A stretch of DNA of 64,000 nt. Source: CAVRGQ01 sp963720785. Its GTDB lineage: Bacteria > Actinomycetota > Acidimicrobiia > IMCC26256 > DASPTH01. Within the stretch, counting starts at the first letter, position 1. Every line of letters starts with the position of its first letter. The notes beneath the pieces are model-generated. The model made no database searches. It saw nothing but the letters and a program-made list of their open reading frames with translations, and was not told where the DNA came from. The stretch lies in NCBI GenBank assembly GCA_963720785.1, contig CAVRGQ010000005.1:806001-870000 (forward strand), written 5' to 3'. The position numbers and the translations under genes were made by a program. This document shows positions 35,422 to 43,522 of the stretch, one piece after another.

Positions 35422-37044
35422 CAAGATCGATCTCAGGAAGACCTGCGGGAGGACGACTTCCACCGGGAGCTCGACCGCCAGGAGGCCGCCAGCCGGCGCG
35501 ACTACGAGCGGCGCTGGTGGACCCTCGGCGTGCTGTGCATCAGCCTGGTGATGATCGTGATGGCGAACGCCAGCCTCAACGTCGCGCTCCCCACCCTCGC
35601 CCGCGACCTCGACGCCACCTCGAGCCAGCTCCAGTGGGTGGTCGACGCCTACAGCCTGGTGTTCGCCGGCCTGCTGCTCACCGCCGGGAGCCTCGGCGAC
35701 CGCTACGGGCGGCGACTCGCCCTCAACGCCGGGCTCGTCGTGTTCGGCGGGGCCTCGGCCTTCGCCGTGCTGTCGAGCTCGGCGGCGGCGGTGATCACGG
35801 CCCGCGCGGTGATGGGCATCGGCGCCGCGTTCGTGATGCCCGCGACGCTGTCGATCCTCGCCCACGTGTTCCCGCCCGCGGAGCGGCCGCGGGCCATCGC
35901 GATCTGGGCCGGCTTCGCCGGGGTCGGCGTCGCGCTCGGCGGCGTGGTCAGCGGCGCACTGCTCGAGCACTTCTGGTGGGGTTCGATCTTCCTCATCAAC
36001 GTGGTGGTCGTGGTGATCGCGCTGGTCGCCGGCGTGTTCCTGATCCCCCGCTCGCGCGAGAAGATCCACGCGCCGCTCGACCCGCTCGGCGCGGTGCTGT
36101 CGATCGTCGGCCTCGCTGCACTGGTGTACGGGATCATCGAGGCACCCGACCACGGTTGGCTGTCCACCCAGACGCTGCTCACCTTCGGCGCAGCCGTCGT
36201 GGTGCTCGGCGCGTTCGTGACGTGGGAGTTCCGCGCCGAGGAGCCGATGCTCGACCTGCGCTTCTTCCGCAACCCGCGCTTCACCGCGGCGACGACCGCG
36301 ATCACGCTCGTGTTCTTCGCCATGTTCGGTACGTACTTCGTGATCGCCCAGTACATGCAGTTCGTGCGCGGCTACAGCCCGTTCGACACCGGTGTGCGCA
36401 TGCTGCCGTGGGCACTGGCCTACATGGCGTCGGCCACCCAGTCGGCGAAGCTCGTCGAGCGCTTCGGACAGCGCCGCGTGGTGAGCTCGGGGCTCGTGGT
36501 CGTTGCCGCCGGCCTCGCCTGGATGTCGTTCACCAGCACGCAGGACTCCAGCTACTGGGTGTTCGCCGGGGCGCTCGTGGTGATGGCACTGGGCATGGGT
36601 GTCACCACTGCACCGTCGACCGGCGCCATCATGCGCGCGCTCCCGCTGCACAAGGCGGGCGTCGGCTCCGCGGTGAACGACACCACCCGCGAGCTCGGTG
36701 GCGCACTCGGCGTCGCCGTGCTCGGCAGCCTGGTCGCGTCGCAGTTCCACGCATCGCTCAGCGACGCGCTGCACAAGCTGCCCGCGACCGCCACCCATTC
36801 CCTCGCCGAGGCGCTGCGGCAGTCGCAGGTGGTCGGCGGCGCGCGGGGCGAGCTCATCGCCCACGCGGCGCGGTCGTCCTACGTCGACGCGTTCGACGCC
36901 ACACTGCTCATCGCCACGGTCGTGGCGATCGTGGCCGCCGGCCTGGTGAGCTTCCTGCTCCGGCCGAACGCCACGGTCCCGGCCGACGAACCGGTCGAGG
37001 ACCAGGCTCCCGTTGAGGCACGACTCGCCTTCGAGGGTGCATGA
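35410..37044 (+). CDS. MFS drug efflux transporter, DHA2 (14-helix) family
   Basis: 544 aa. A 40-aa charged N-terminus precedes 14 hydrophobic segments. The motifs SLGDRYGRRLAL (loop 2-3), NVALPTLARDL in TM1 and AGVGVALGGVVSGALLEHF (motif C-like, antiporter) identify the EmrB/QacA-type DHA2 family. It would export organic compounds by proton antiport. It is followed by a coupled ArsR-type regulator (ATGA), and the operator-like palindromes at its start suggest repression and induction by a transported compound. Confidence 0.92.
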   Translation: MTVEQDRSQEDLREDDFHRELDRQEAASRRDYERRWWTLGVLCISLVMIVMANASLNVALPTLARDLDATSSQLQWVVDAYSLVFAGLLLTAGSLGDRYGRRLALNAGLVVFGGASAFAVLSSSAAAVITARAVMGIGAAFVMPATLSILAHVFPPAERPRAIAIWAGFAGVGVALGGVVSGALLEHFWWGSIFLINVVVVVIALVAGVFLIPRSREKIHAPLDPLGAVLSIVGLAALVYGIIEAPDHGWLSTQTLLTFGAAVVVLGAFVTWEFRAEEPMLDLRFFRNPRFTAATTAITLVFFAMFGTYFVIAQYMQFVRGYSPFDTGVRMLPWALAYMASATQSAKLVERFGQRRVVSSGLVVVAAGLAWMSFTSTQDSSYWVFAGALVVMALGMGVTTAPSTGAIMRALPLHKAGVGSAVNDTTRELGGALGVAVLGSLVASQFHASLSDALHKLPATATHSLAEALRQSQVVGGARGELIAHAARSSYVDAFDATLLIATVVAIVAAGLVSFLLRPNATVPADEPVEDQAPVEARLAFEGA

Positions 37045-37373
37045 TGGGTGACGTGGTCGAAGCGCTCGAACACCCCGATCGGGACGAGCTCCAGCTCGTC
37101 GACGTGCTCCAGGCGCTCGCGGACCCGATGCGCCTGGAGCTCGTACGCATCCTCGACGACGCCGACGGTGCGATGTCGTGCGGCGAGATCCCGATGCGGG
37201 TGAGCAAGTCGACGGGCAGCCACCACCTCAAGGTGCTGCGCGAAGCCGGCGTGATCCGCGGTGAGGTCGACGGCACCCGCCGCTACTACACGCTGCGGCG
37301 CGACGACCTCGAGGCCCGCTTCCCGGGACTGCTCACGAGCGTGCTCACCGCCGAGGCGGCCACCACCCGCTGA
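37041..37373 (+). CDS. ArsR-family winged-helix regulator
   Basis: 110 aa: VDVLQALADPMRLELVRIL, MSCGEIPMRVSKSTGSHHLK and LREAGVIRGEVDGTRRYYTL, the ArsR helix-turn-helix and wing. There is no clear metal-binding Cys motif (only one Cys, in MSCGEI), so an organic effector is more likely. Its start overlaps the MFS stop, so pump and regulator are cotranscribed. Autoregulation through the palindromes at 35379-35421 is inferred. Confidence 0.9.
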   Translation: MMGDVVEALEHPDRDELQLVDVLQALADPMRLELVRILDDADGAMSCGEIPMRVSKSTGSHHLKVLREAGVIRGEVDGTRRYYTLRRDDLEARFPGLLTSVLTAEAATTR

Positions 37374-37384
37374 AGTTCAGCGGG
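37366..37384. terminator. Hairpin shared by two converging gene ends
   Basis: CCCGCTGAAGTTCAGCGGG can form an 8-bp stem. It covers the stop of the ArsR gene (37371-37373) and the stop of the minus-strand coiled-coil gene (37377-37379). No T-tract follows, so intrinsic termination is plausible but not certain. Confidence 0.5.
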
Positions 37385-37646
37385 CGAGCACCACGGCGAT
37401 CGTCGCCGCGAATCCGGTCACCATCAGCGACGCCACGGTGACGAGCACCTGGCGGAAGCCACGCTCGAGCTTTGCTTCGAGCCGGAACTCGAGCGAGCTG
37501 ATCTCCTGGCGGAGATCGTGCTTGGTCGCGACATCGGCCCAGCCGACGGGCGGAAGCAACTCCATCAGCGTGATCCCCGCGTCGTCGCCGAACGCTCGCT
37601 TGGCTGCGTCGGCAAGTTGAAGTCGGTGCCGTTCATCGACCGCCAT
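37377..37646 (-). CDS. Small PPxGW coiled-coil membrane protein, copy 1
   Basis: 89 aa from ATG 37646. An N-terminal helical domain (DERHRLQLADAAKRAFGDDA, then LMELLPPVGWADVATKHDL) is followed by a short coiled coil (ISSLEFRLEAKLERGFRQ) and a C-terminal TM helix (VASLMVTGFAATIAVVLAR). The architecture recalls CCDC90/DUF1640-like proteins. It is a tandem paralogue of the next gene, including the upstream leader. Function is unknown, and a membrane-anchored oligomer is inferred. Confidence 0.75.
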   Translation of the reverse strand: MAVDERHRLQLADAAKRAFGDDAGITLMELLPPVGWADVATKHDLRQEISSLEFRLEAKLERGFRQVLVTVASLMVTGFAATIAVVLAR

Positions 37647-38068
37647 TGTTCTCCTCCGAACCCTCGAGTGACAACTGATTCGGGGAAGTTCCGGAAGGCC
37701 CTCAGCGAGCGAGCACCACTGCGATCGTCGCGGCAAATCCTGTGACCATCAACGTGGAAACGGTGACGAGGACTTGTCGGAACCCTCGCTCGAACCTCGC
37801 GTCGAACGTCAGGTCGAGCCTCTCCTCGAGCTGCTCGAACCGGGTCTCGATGGCGTCGAAGTGAGCATCGAGCCTGGATTCGAGCAGTTCGAGATCCTGT
37901 CTCGTCGCGACGTCGGCCCAGCCGACGGGGGGAAGCAGTTCCATCAGCGTGATGCCCGCGTCGTCGCCGAACGCTCGCTTGGCCGCGTCGGCAAGTTGGA
38001 GTCGGTGCCGTTCATCGACCGCCATTGTTCTCCTCCGAACCCTCGTGTGACAACTGATTCGGGGAAGT
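37525..38068. repeat. 165-bp direct repeat covering the 5' halves and leaders of the tandem coiled-coil genes
   Basis: 37525-37689 and 37904-38068 align without gaps and differ at about nine positions. They cover the N-terminal coding part of each gene plus about 40 bases upstream. The 3' halves have diverged much more. Confidence 0.9.
37702..38025 (-). CDS. Small PPxGW coiled-coil membrane protein, copy 2
   Basis: 107 aa from ATG 38025. It has the same N-terminal 40 residues as copy 1 (PPVGWADVAT), a longer coiled coil with heptad-like repeats (ESRLDAHFDAIETRFEQLEE), and the same C-terminal TM helix. The DNA repeat includes the ribosome site and part of the promoter. It is the third gene back from the nuclease-like gene and runs in the same direction, with 56 bases between them. 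Confidence 0.75.
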   Translation of the reverse strand: MAVDERHRLQLADAAKRAFGDDAGITLMELLPPVGWADVATRQDLELLESRLDAHFDAIETRFEQLEERLDLTFDARFERGFRQVLVTVSTLMVTGFAATIAVVLAR

Positions 38069-38081
38069 CGGATGTAGCTGG

Positions 38082-39341
38082 TCAGCCGCGGAGTTCGGCG
38101 TCGAGGCTGGACAGCGCGTCCTGCACCTCGGACACCAGGCCGAGCACCTGCTCGGACGCCTGGTCGATGCTCTTCTTCGCCTGGGTGTGGAACCGCTTGA
38201 TCGCGGTCTGGCGTTCGATCGCCCGCGATGCGTCGTCGACGAGGCAGCAGAGCCGCTCGAGGTCGATCGCCTCGGCGTCGTCGTCGGACGCGACCACCAG
38301 CTGCTTGCGCACGGTCCACCGCGCCCACATGTAGGCGAGGCGCAGCGCGGAGGTGTCCTCGTCGTCGGGGTCGAGGACGACGATGGCCTTGTCGTCGAAG
38401 TACTGGAACGGCACCGCGGTGGGCGCCTGGTCCTGCGAGCGGAACACCGCGATGGCGCACAGCGCGTCGCGGTTGGCCATCGCCTCGTCGAGCTCCGCCA
38501 TCGTGGTGCGCATGTTGAGCTTGCGGTTCTTCATCTCGAGCGCGAACCGCGCGTCGCAGCCGTGCGCGTCCTCGCGGTTGAGGGTGACGACCTCGTCGCC
38601 GACCTGCGACGCGGTGGAACCCTTCTCCTTGCCGGTGCTCTCGTGGAGGTCGCCGTAGCCGGAGGCGAGCTCGCCGATGCACTCGTCGACGAGGTCCTCG
38701 TAGTCGAAGCCCTTGCCGGTGGTGGTCTCGTACTGCTCCTCGTAGGCCTCGTAGGCCTCTTCGGTCGCGTCGAGGATGCCGAGGTGCTCGGTGACGCGGC
38801 GCACCTCGTCGGCGACGTCGCCCACCTCGCGCTGCACGGTGTCGACGAGGTCGGCCTTCAGCCGGCCCATCGGCGAGTCGGGGGTCTCCGACATGATGAG
38901 CGACTTCACGCTCGCGCCCACGAGCTCCTCGATCTTGGCGAGCACCGACGAGCGGGAGTCGGGGTCGAAGGTGTCGCCGAGGATCGACTCGAGGTCGGTG
39001 CGGAAGGTGCCCAGGGCGCCGGTGAGCGCGCCGGTGTCCTCGTCGAGCAGGTCGGTGGTGGTGCGGGCGATCTCGTCGACCGCGGCGGTCACCTTGGTCT
39101 CGAAGCGGGCCTCGAGCTCCTGGAAGGAGCGCTCGATCACGTCGACGTCGACGCTCACGTGGGCGGCGCGCAGCGCCCGGGCACCCACCCGGAGGCACTG
39201 GGTGACGACGGCGGCGGGGTCGTCGGACGCGGCGACGAGGCGCACGACCTCGTCGTCGGCCTCGTCGAGCTCCCGGATGTAGACCACGCCGTCGCTGACG
39301 AGGACCCGGGGGGTGGGGAAGATGCTGGGCTGTGCGCTCAT
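38082..39341 (-). CDS. Coiled-coil protein with a predicted PD-(D/E)XK nuclease-like core
   Basis: 419 aa. Residues 1-200 are helical and acidic with no signal or TM helix. The region from about 215 to 300 resembles a restriction-nuclease fold: FDYEDLVDECIGELAS (helix with Glu), STASQVGDEVVTLNRED (Asp) and ARFALEMKNRKLNM (ExK), then a helix with EAMANRDALCAIAVFRS, as in RmuC/DUF2130-like proteins. The C-terminus is again helical. I do not recognise a named family. Metal-dependent nuclease activity is inferred from the residue pattern only. Confidence 0.65.
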   Translation of the reverse strand: MSAQPSIFPTPRVLVSDGVVYIRELDEADDEVVRLVAASDDPAAVVTQCLRVGARALRAAHVSVDVDVIERSFQELEARFETKVTAAVDEIARTTTDLLDEDTGALTGALGTFRTDLESILGDTFDPDSRSSVLAKIEELVGASVKSLIMSETPDSPMGRLKADLVDTVQREVGDVADEVRRVTEHLGILDATEEAYEAYEEQYETTTGKGFDYEDLVDECIGELASGYGDLHESTGKEKGSTASQVGDEVVTLNREDAHGCDARFALEMKNRKLNMRTTMAELDEAMANRDALCAIAVFRSQDQAPTAVPFQYFDDKAIVVLDPDDEDTSALRLAYMWARWTVRKQLVVASDDDAEAIDLERLCCLVDDASRAIERQTAIKRFHTQAKKSIDQASEQVLGLVSEVQDALSSLDAELRG

Positions 39342-39445
39342 GGTCTCAGTAAAGAGGAGGGGTGTGACATCTACGTGGATCCCTCATTCGCGCGCACCAG
39401 CAACAGGAGCCACAGCAGCTTTTCGAGCAGTTCGTCCAGGTTCCG

Positions 39446-39655
39446 TCACCCGGCGGCGGCCGCGCCGAGGGCGCTCTGGTACTCCTTCAGCACCTTGAAC
39501 GACGAGCCCCAGTCGATCGGGGTGGTGCAGTGCGGGCAGTCGGCGTCGTCGTCGGTGAGCTCGCCCTGGCACCAGGAACACGTCAGCACCACCTCGGGCT
39601 CGGTCACGAGCACCACCTCGCAGCGCCCGTCGGGCGACATCCCCTTGTCCGTCAT
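39446..39655 (-). CDS. Small zinc-ribbon protein
   Basis: 69 aa. A two-knuckle ribbon CSWCQGELTDDDADCPHC is preceded by a short beta-like N-terminus and followed by IDWGSSFKVLKEYQSALG. Four Cys form a likely Zn2+ site. No family is recognised. The gene lies 104 bases upstream of the nuclease-like gene on the same strand. Confidence 0.7.
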   Translation of the reverse strand: MTDKGMSPDGRCEVVLVTEPEVVLTCSWCQGELTDDDADCPHCTTPIDWGSSFKVLKEYQSALGAAAAG

Positions 39656-39782
39656 GACGCGGCTTCCCCTCGTTCGTCCTCACGTGCGGGTACGTCCGAC
39701 GATCCTGCGGCAACGGGCCGGCCGCCACACGGGCCGGAAGTCACGAATGAGGGAGCACCGTGGAAGCTGTATCACGATCTGT

Positions 39783-39798
39783 CATACTGAGGGGTATG
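39783..39798 (+). promoter_or_regulatory. Candidate RHH operator at the antitoxin start
   Basis: CATAC-TGAGGG-GTATG is a perfect 5-bp inverted repeat that ends in the ATG of the antitoxin gene (39796-39798). Ribbon-helix-helix antitoxins usually repress their own operon, so this is the natural site to test. CATACT could double as a -10 element. Confidence 0.45.
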
Positions 39799-40035
39799 GC
39801 CCGAGCGATCTCCGTCCGCCTGGATGACGACGCCGAACGCGCCCTCAGCGTCATCGAGGCCAGCGGTCTCAGCCGCTCCGAGGCCATTCGCCACGCACTC
39901 CTCACCACGGCGGCGCGGATGCGCACCCGCCAGTCGATTGCCGCCGAGGTCGCCGCGCTCGAAGCCGACGAGCAGGACCGCGCCGAGATGCTCGAGATCG
40001 CGGCGTTGATGGAGTCGCTCCGTGCGGAGGGGTGA
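39796..40035 (+). CDS. Ribbon-helix-helix antitoxin
   Basis: 79 aa from ATG 39796. The N-terminus ARAISVRLDDDAERALSVIE is followed by GLSRSEAIRHALL, the RHH DNA-binding fold (MetJ/Arc type). The C-terminal helix (EVAALEADEQDRAEMLEIAA) is the likely toxin-neutralising part. It overlaps the toxin gene by 14 bases. With the MazF-like partner it forms a type II toxin-antitoxin pair. Confidence 0.88.
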   Translation: MARAISVRLDDDAERALSVIEASGLSRSEAIRHALLTTAARMRTRQSIAAEVAALEADEQDRAEMLEIAALMESLRAEG

Positions 40036-40339
40036 CGTCCACCGCCTGCGGCTCCCGAAGGGCGTCGGCCACGAGCAGCACGGCGACCGCTTCGCCGTCG
40101 TCGTCCAAGCCGCCTCGATGCTGCCCCGATCCGTCGTGGTGGTCGCGCCCACTTCGGTGAGCGCGCGGCCGGCGTCGTTCCGTCCGGTGATCGAGGTCGA
40201 CGGCACGCGCACGAAGGTGCTGGTCGAACAGGTCACCGCGGTCGACGCGCATCGCCTCGGACGCCGGATCGGGCGCCTCGACCCCGAGGAGCAGTGGGCC
40301 GTCGACGACGCACTCGGGATCGTGCTGGGCCTCGACTGA
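40022..40339 (+). CDS. MazF/PemK-type endoribonuclease toxin
   Basis: 105 aa from GTG 40022. It opens with MRRGDVHRLRLPKGVGHEQH, continues DRFAVVVQAASMLPRSVVVV and APTSVSARPASFRPVIEV, and ends VLVEQVTAVDAHRLGRRIG. This is the PemK/MazF fold (RGDV start, TSV...RP, TxxxQ/DxxRL). MazF toxins cleave mRNA at short motifs. The target sequence is unknown. The overlap with the antitoxin gene ensures coupled synthesis. Confidence 0.9.
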   Translation: MRRGDVHRLRLPKGVGHEQHGDRFAVVVQAASMLPRSVVVVAPTSVSARPASFRPVIEVDGTRTKVLVEQVTAVDAHRLGRRIGRLDPEEQWAVDDALGIVLGLD

Positions 40340-40375
40340 CGTGACAATGTGGGTGCACTCCGGGGGGAGGAACCC

Positions 40376-42133
40376 ATGGCCACAGCGATGGGCGGCGACC
40401 GCGTCGCCCGAATGCTCGCGGCCGAAGGCGTCGACACGGTCTTCGGCATCATCGACGGGTCGTACTTCGGCCTCTACTCGCGGCTCGGCGCGCACGGTAT
40501 CCGCCTGATCACGCCGCGCCACGAGACCACCGCGGTGCACATGGCCGGCGCGTACGCGCGCCTCACCGGCCGCCTCGGCGTGTGCATCGCGAGCAACGGG
40601 CCCGGCGTCGCGAACGCGCTGCCGGGAGTGGCGGTCGAGCAGGGCGAGGGCAACCGGGTGCTGCTGCTCACGAGTTGGCGCCGGTCGCCGATCGTCGGCC
40701 CCGATCGCGGCGGCACCTACCAGTACTTCGACCAGGTCGCGGTCACGCAACCGATGACGAAGTGGAGCGGCGCGGCCACCAGCGTCGAGCGCGTCCCCGA
40801 GCTGCTGCGCCGTGCGCTGCGGGTGTCGTGGCAGGGCCGCCCGGGGGTGGTGCACCTCTGCATCCCCGAAGACGTGCTCAACACCGAAGTGGAGGCGCCG
40901 GCGCAGTCCGACCCTCCCCCCGCGCGCTACCGGCGCCACACCGAGCTCGCCCCGGGCGCCGACGCCGTGCGCGAGGCCGCGGACCTGCTGGTCGCGGCCG
41001 AGCTGCCGCTGATCCACGCGGGGAGCGGGGTGCTCCACGCACACGCCACTGCGGAGCTGCGCGAGGTCGCGGAGCTGCTGCGCGCACCGGTCACCACGAG
41101 CTGGGGTGCCCGTGACGTGATCGACGAGCGCGCCACCGTGTCGATCCCGATGGCCTACGTCGACCTGCTCACCCAGGTGCGCAACGACGCCGACGTCGTG
41201 CTCGCGCTCGGCACCCGCTTCGGCGAGACCGACTGGTGGGGCAAGGCGCCCTACTGGCGCCGGGCGAACGAGCAGCGCGTCGTGCAGGTCGACGTCGACG
41301 AGCAGATGCTCGGCATGAACAAGCCGATCGACGTGGGGATCGTCGCCGACGTGCGCGTGTTCCTGCGCGCGCTGCTCGACGAGTTGCGCTCACGCGGCGA
41401 GCTCCCGCACCGCGAGACGCGCGACGCGAAGCTCGCGGCGTACGCGGCCGCTCGGGTGGAGGCGCGCGCCGAGCTCGAAGCGGGGCCGCGCGGCGCGGCC
41501 GACGCGCCGGTGCACTCGGGCGTGGTCGCACCGATCGCGCAACAGGTGTTCGGCGACGACGCGGTGCTGGTGATCGACGGCGGCAACACCGCGATCTGGG
41601 CGAACCTGTACCACGAGGCGCGCGTGCCGCACACGCTGCTGTCCACCTGGAAGTTCGGCATGCTCGGCGCGTGCTTCGGCCAGGCACTGGGCGCGCAGGC
41701 GGCATACCCCGACCGGCCGGTGTACTGCATCACCGGCGACGGCGCGATGGGCTTCCATCCGCAGGAACTCGAGACCGCGGTACGCAACGACCTGCCGGTC
41801 ACGTTCGTCGTGCTCAGCGACCGCGCGTGGGGGATGGTGAAGGTGAACCAGGAGTTCGCCATCGACGCGGAGCGGTTGCTCACCGAGGGCACCCTGCCCG
41901 ACAGCGAGCGCATCAACACCGACCTCGGCGAGATCCGCTGGGACGAGCTGGCGCGCAGCATGGGCGCGCACGGCGAGCGGGTGGGCAGCCAAGCGGAGCT
42001 GCGCGGCGCGCTCGAACGGGCGCGTGACTGCGGCCGCTGCGCGGTGGTGCACGTCGACGTCGACCCGGTCGCGCACAAGTTCGCGCCCAACCTGCTCACC
42101 TTCAAGGAGATGCACGCGGAGCCCGCAGGGTGA
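40376..42133 (+). CDS. Thiamine diphosphate-dependent enzyme, acetolactate-synthase-like
   Basis: 585 aa from ATG 40376, behind GGGGGGAGGAA. The Pyr domain has FGIIDGSYFGLYSRLG and the ThDP Glu in TPRHETTAVHMAGAYAR. The central domain is present. The PP domain has YCITGDGAMGFHPQELETAV and VVLSDRAWGMVKVNQE (GDG...30 aa...NN-like). It belongs to the ALS/benzoylformate decarboxylase/oxalyl-CoA decarboxylase superfamily and cannot be assigned further. It is coupled to an NAD-dependent epimerase gene by a GTGA overlap, which suggests a small catabolic unit. Confidence 0.88.
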   Translation: MATAMGGDRVARMLAAEGVDTVFGIIDGSYFGLYSRLGAHGIRLITPRHETTAVHMAGAYARLTGRLGVCIASNGPGVANALPGVAVEQGEGNRVLLLTSWRRSPIVGPDRGGTYQYFDQVAVTQPMTKWSGAATSVERVPELLRRALRVSWQGRPGVVHLCIPEDVLNTEVEAPAQSDPPPARYRRHTELAPGADAVREAADLLVAAELPLIHAGSGVLHAHATAELREVAELLRAPVTTSWGARDVIDERATVSIPMAYVDLLTQVRNDADVVLALGTRFGETDWWGKAPYWRRANEQRVVQVDVDEQMLGMNKPIDVGIVADVRVFLRALLDELRSRGELPHRETRDAKLAAYAAARVEARAELEAGPRGAADAPVHSGVVAPIAQQVFGDDAVLVIDGGNTAIWANLYHEARVPHTLLSTWKFGMLGACFGQALGAQAAYPDRPVYCITGDGAMGFHPQELETAVRNDLPVTFVVLSDRAWGMVKVNQEFAIDAERLLTEGTLPDSERINTDLGEIRWDELARSMGAHGERVGSQAELRGALERARDCGRCAVVHVDVDPVAHKFAPNLLTFKEMHAEPAG

Positions 42134-43077
42134 GGCGGGTCCTGGTGACGGGCGCGGGCGGCTACCTCGGTCGCCAGTTCGTCCCCGCGTTGGTGGAGGC
42201 GGGCGTGACGCGCGTCGTCGCGCTCGACGTGCGCGCGCTGCCCGAGGCCGATCGCGTTCCCGGCGTCAACTACCACGTCGGCGACGTGCGCGACACTGCG
42301 ATCGTCGACGTGCTGCGCGAGCACGCGGTGGAGAGTGTGGTGCACCTCGCCGCGATCGTCACCCCGCCGAAGGGCAGCACGCGCGAGCTGGAGCACTCGA
42401 TCGACGTGCTCGGCACGCGCAACGTGCTGCAGGCCTGCATCGACGCCGGCGTGGGGCAACTCGTGGTGTCGAGCAGCGGCGCGGCCTACGGATACCACGC
42501 CGACAATCCCGTCCCGCTGGTGGAGACCGACGCGCTGCGCGGCAACCCCGAGTTCGCGTACTCCGACCACAAGCGCCAGGTGGAGGAGATGCTCGCGGTG
42601 GCGCGCACCGAGCATCCCGAGCTGCGGCAGCTGATCTTCCGCCCGGGCGCGATCCTCGGCGACACCACCCGCAACCAGATCACCAACCTGTTCGAGCAGC
42701 GCTTCGTGCTCGGCATCGCCGGCACCGACGCACCGTTCACGTTCGTGTGGGACCGCGACGTCGTCGCCTGTCTCGTGCAGGGCGTCGTGACCAATGCGGA
42801 GGGGATCTACAACCTCGCGGGCGACGGCATGACCACGATGCCCGAGATCGCCCGACGGCTGGGCAAGCGGTTCCTGCCCGTGCCGGCGTGGCTGATCCGC
42901 GGTGCGTTGACGGTGGCGAAGCCGCTGAAGCTGAGCCAGTACGGGCCGGAACAGGTCGACTTCCTGCGCTACCGGCCGGTGCTGTCGAACGAGAAGCTGA
43001 AGCGGGAGTTCGGCTACACGCCGCAGCTCACCAGCGACGAGGTCTTCGACCGTTACGCGTCCGCGCGCGGCGTCTGA
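42130..43077 (+). CDS. NAD-dependent epimerase/dehydratase (extended SDR)
   Basis: 315 aa from GTG 42130, overlapping the ThDP gene stop. The Rossmann motif is VLVTGAGGYLGRQFV (TGxxGxxG), followed by GDVRDTA and VVHLAAIV. The catalytic Tyr/Lys motif is FAYSDHKRQVEEM, a YxxxK variant typical of atypical extended SDRs. The C-terminus (LSNEKLKREFGYTPQLTSDE) is characteristic of sugar-nucleotide epimerase-like proteins. The substrate is unknown. Confidence 0.88.
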   Translation: MRRVLVTGAGGYLGRQFVPALVEAGVTRVVALDVRALPEADRVPGVNYHVGDVRDTAIVDVLREHAVESVVHLAAIVTPPKGSTRELEHSIDVLGTRNVLQACIDAGVGQLVVSSSGAAYGYHADNPVPLVETDALRGNPEFAYSDHKRQVEEMLAVARTEHPELRQLIFRPGAILGDTTRNQITNLFEQRFVLGIAGTDAPFTFVWDRDVVACLVQGVVTNAEGIYNLAGDGMTTMPEIARRLGKRFLPVPAWLIRGALTVAKPLKLSQYGPEQVDFLRYRPVLSNEKLKREFGYTPQLTSDEVFDRYASARGV

Positions 43078-43432
43078 CCACGAGCAGGAGGATTGCGAGG
43101 AAGGCCGTGATACCGGCTGCCGCGCCCACCCGGACCCGCGACGAGGTGTCGGCCGCGGGCTCCGGCTCGGGATCGCGCACCACGGCGAGCGACGCGACCA
43201 CCGGCGTCGGCTCCACGGGCGTCCGCTCCGTCGGCGGGTCCTCGACCACCACCAGCACGGGCGGCGGGAGCATCGGTGCGGGCGAGGGAGTCGCGGCGGT
43301 CGCGGCGGTCGCGGCGGGCGCCGCGGCCCGGGCCGCGCTGCGGTCGAGGCGCACGAGGAGCCACAGCCCCGCGACGAGCACCGCCGCCGCGCCGACGAAC
43401 GAGATGATGATGACCAGTGACGCTCGGTCCAC
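43028..43432 (-). CDS. Putative two-helix membrane protein with a Pro/Thr linker
   Basis: 134 aa. An N-terminal TM (LVIIISFVGAAAVLVAGLWL) is followed by an Ala/Pro/Thr-rich stretch, a second TM (VGAAAGITAFLAILLLVV) and a basic tail. It overlaps the converging epimerase gene by 50 bases. No family is recognised. The clear membrane pattern makes it more likely than a random open frame, but low-complexity GC-rich sequence weakens the call. Confidence 0.45.
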   Translation of the reverse strand: MDRASLVIIISFVGAAAVLVAGLWLLVRLDRSAARAAAPAATAATAATPSPAPMLPPPVLVVVEDPPTERTPVEPTPVVASLAVVRDPEPEPAADTSSRVRVGAAAGITAFLAILLLVVRRRARTRNGRRPRRW

Positions 43433-43522
43433 CAGTTCCCTGCCCGGAGAGAGCTTCGAGGTGCCGGCCCCACCCGGTCGGCACGTTGTCGGTGTCGTTG
43501 CCCCCGGGCAGCGTATCCCTGG

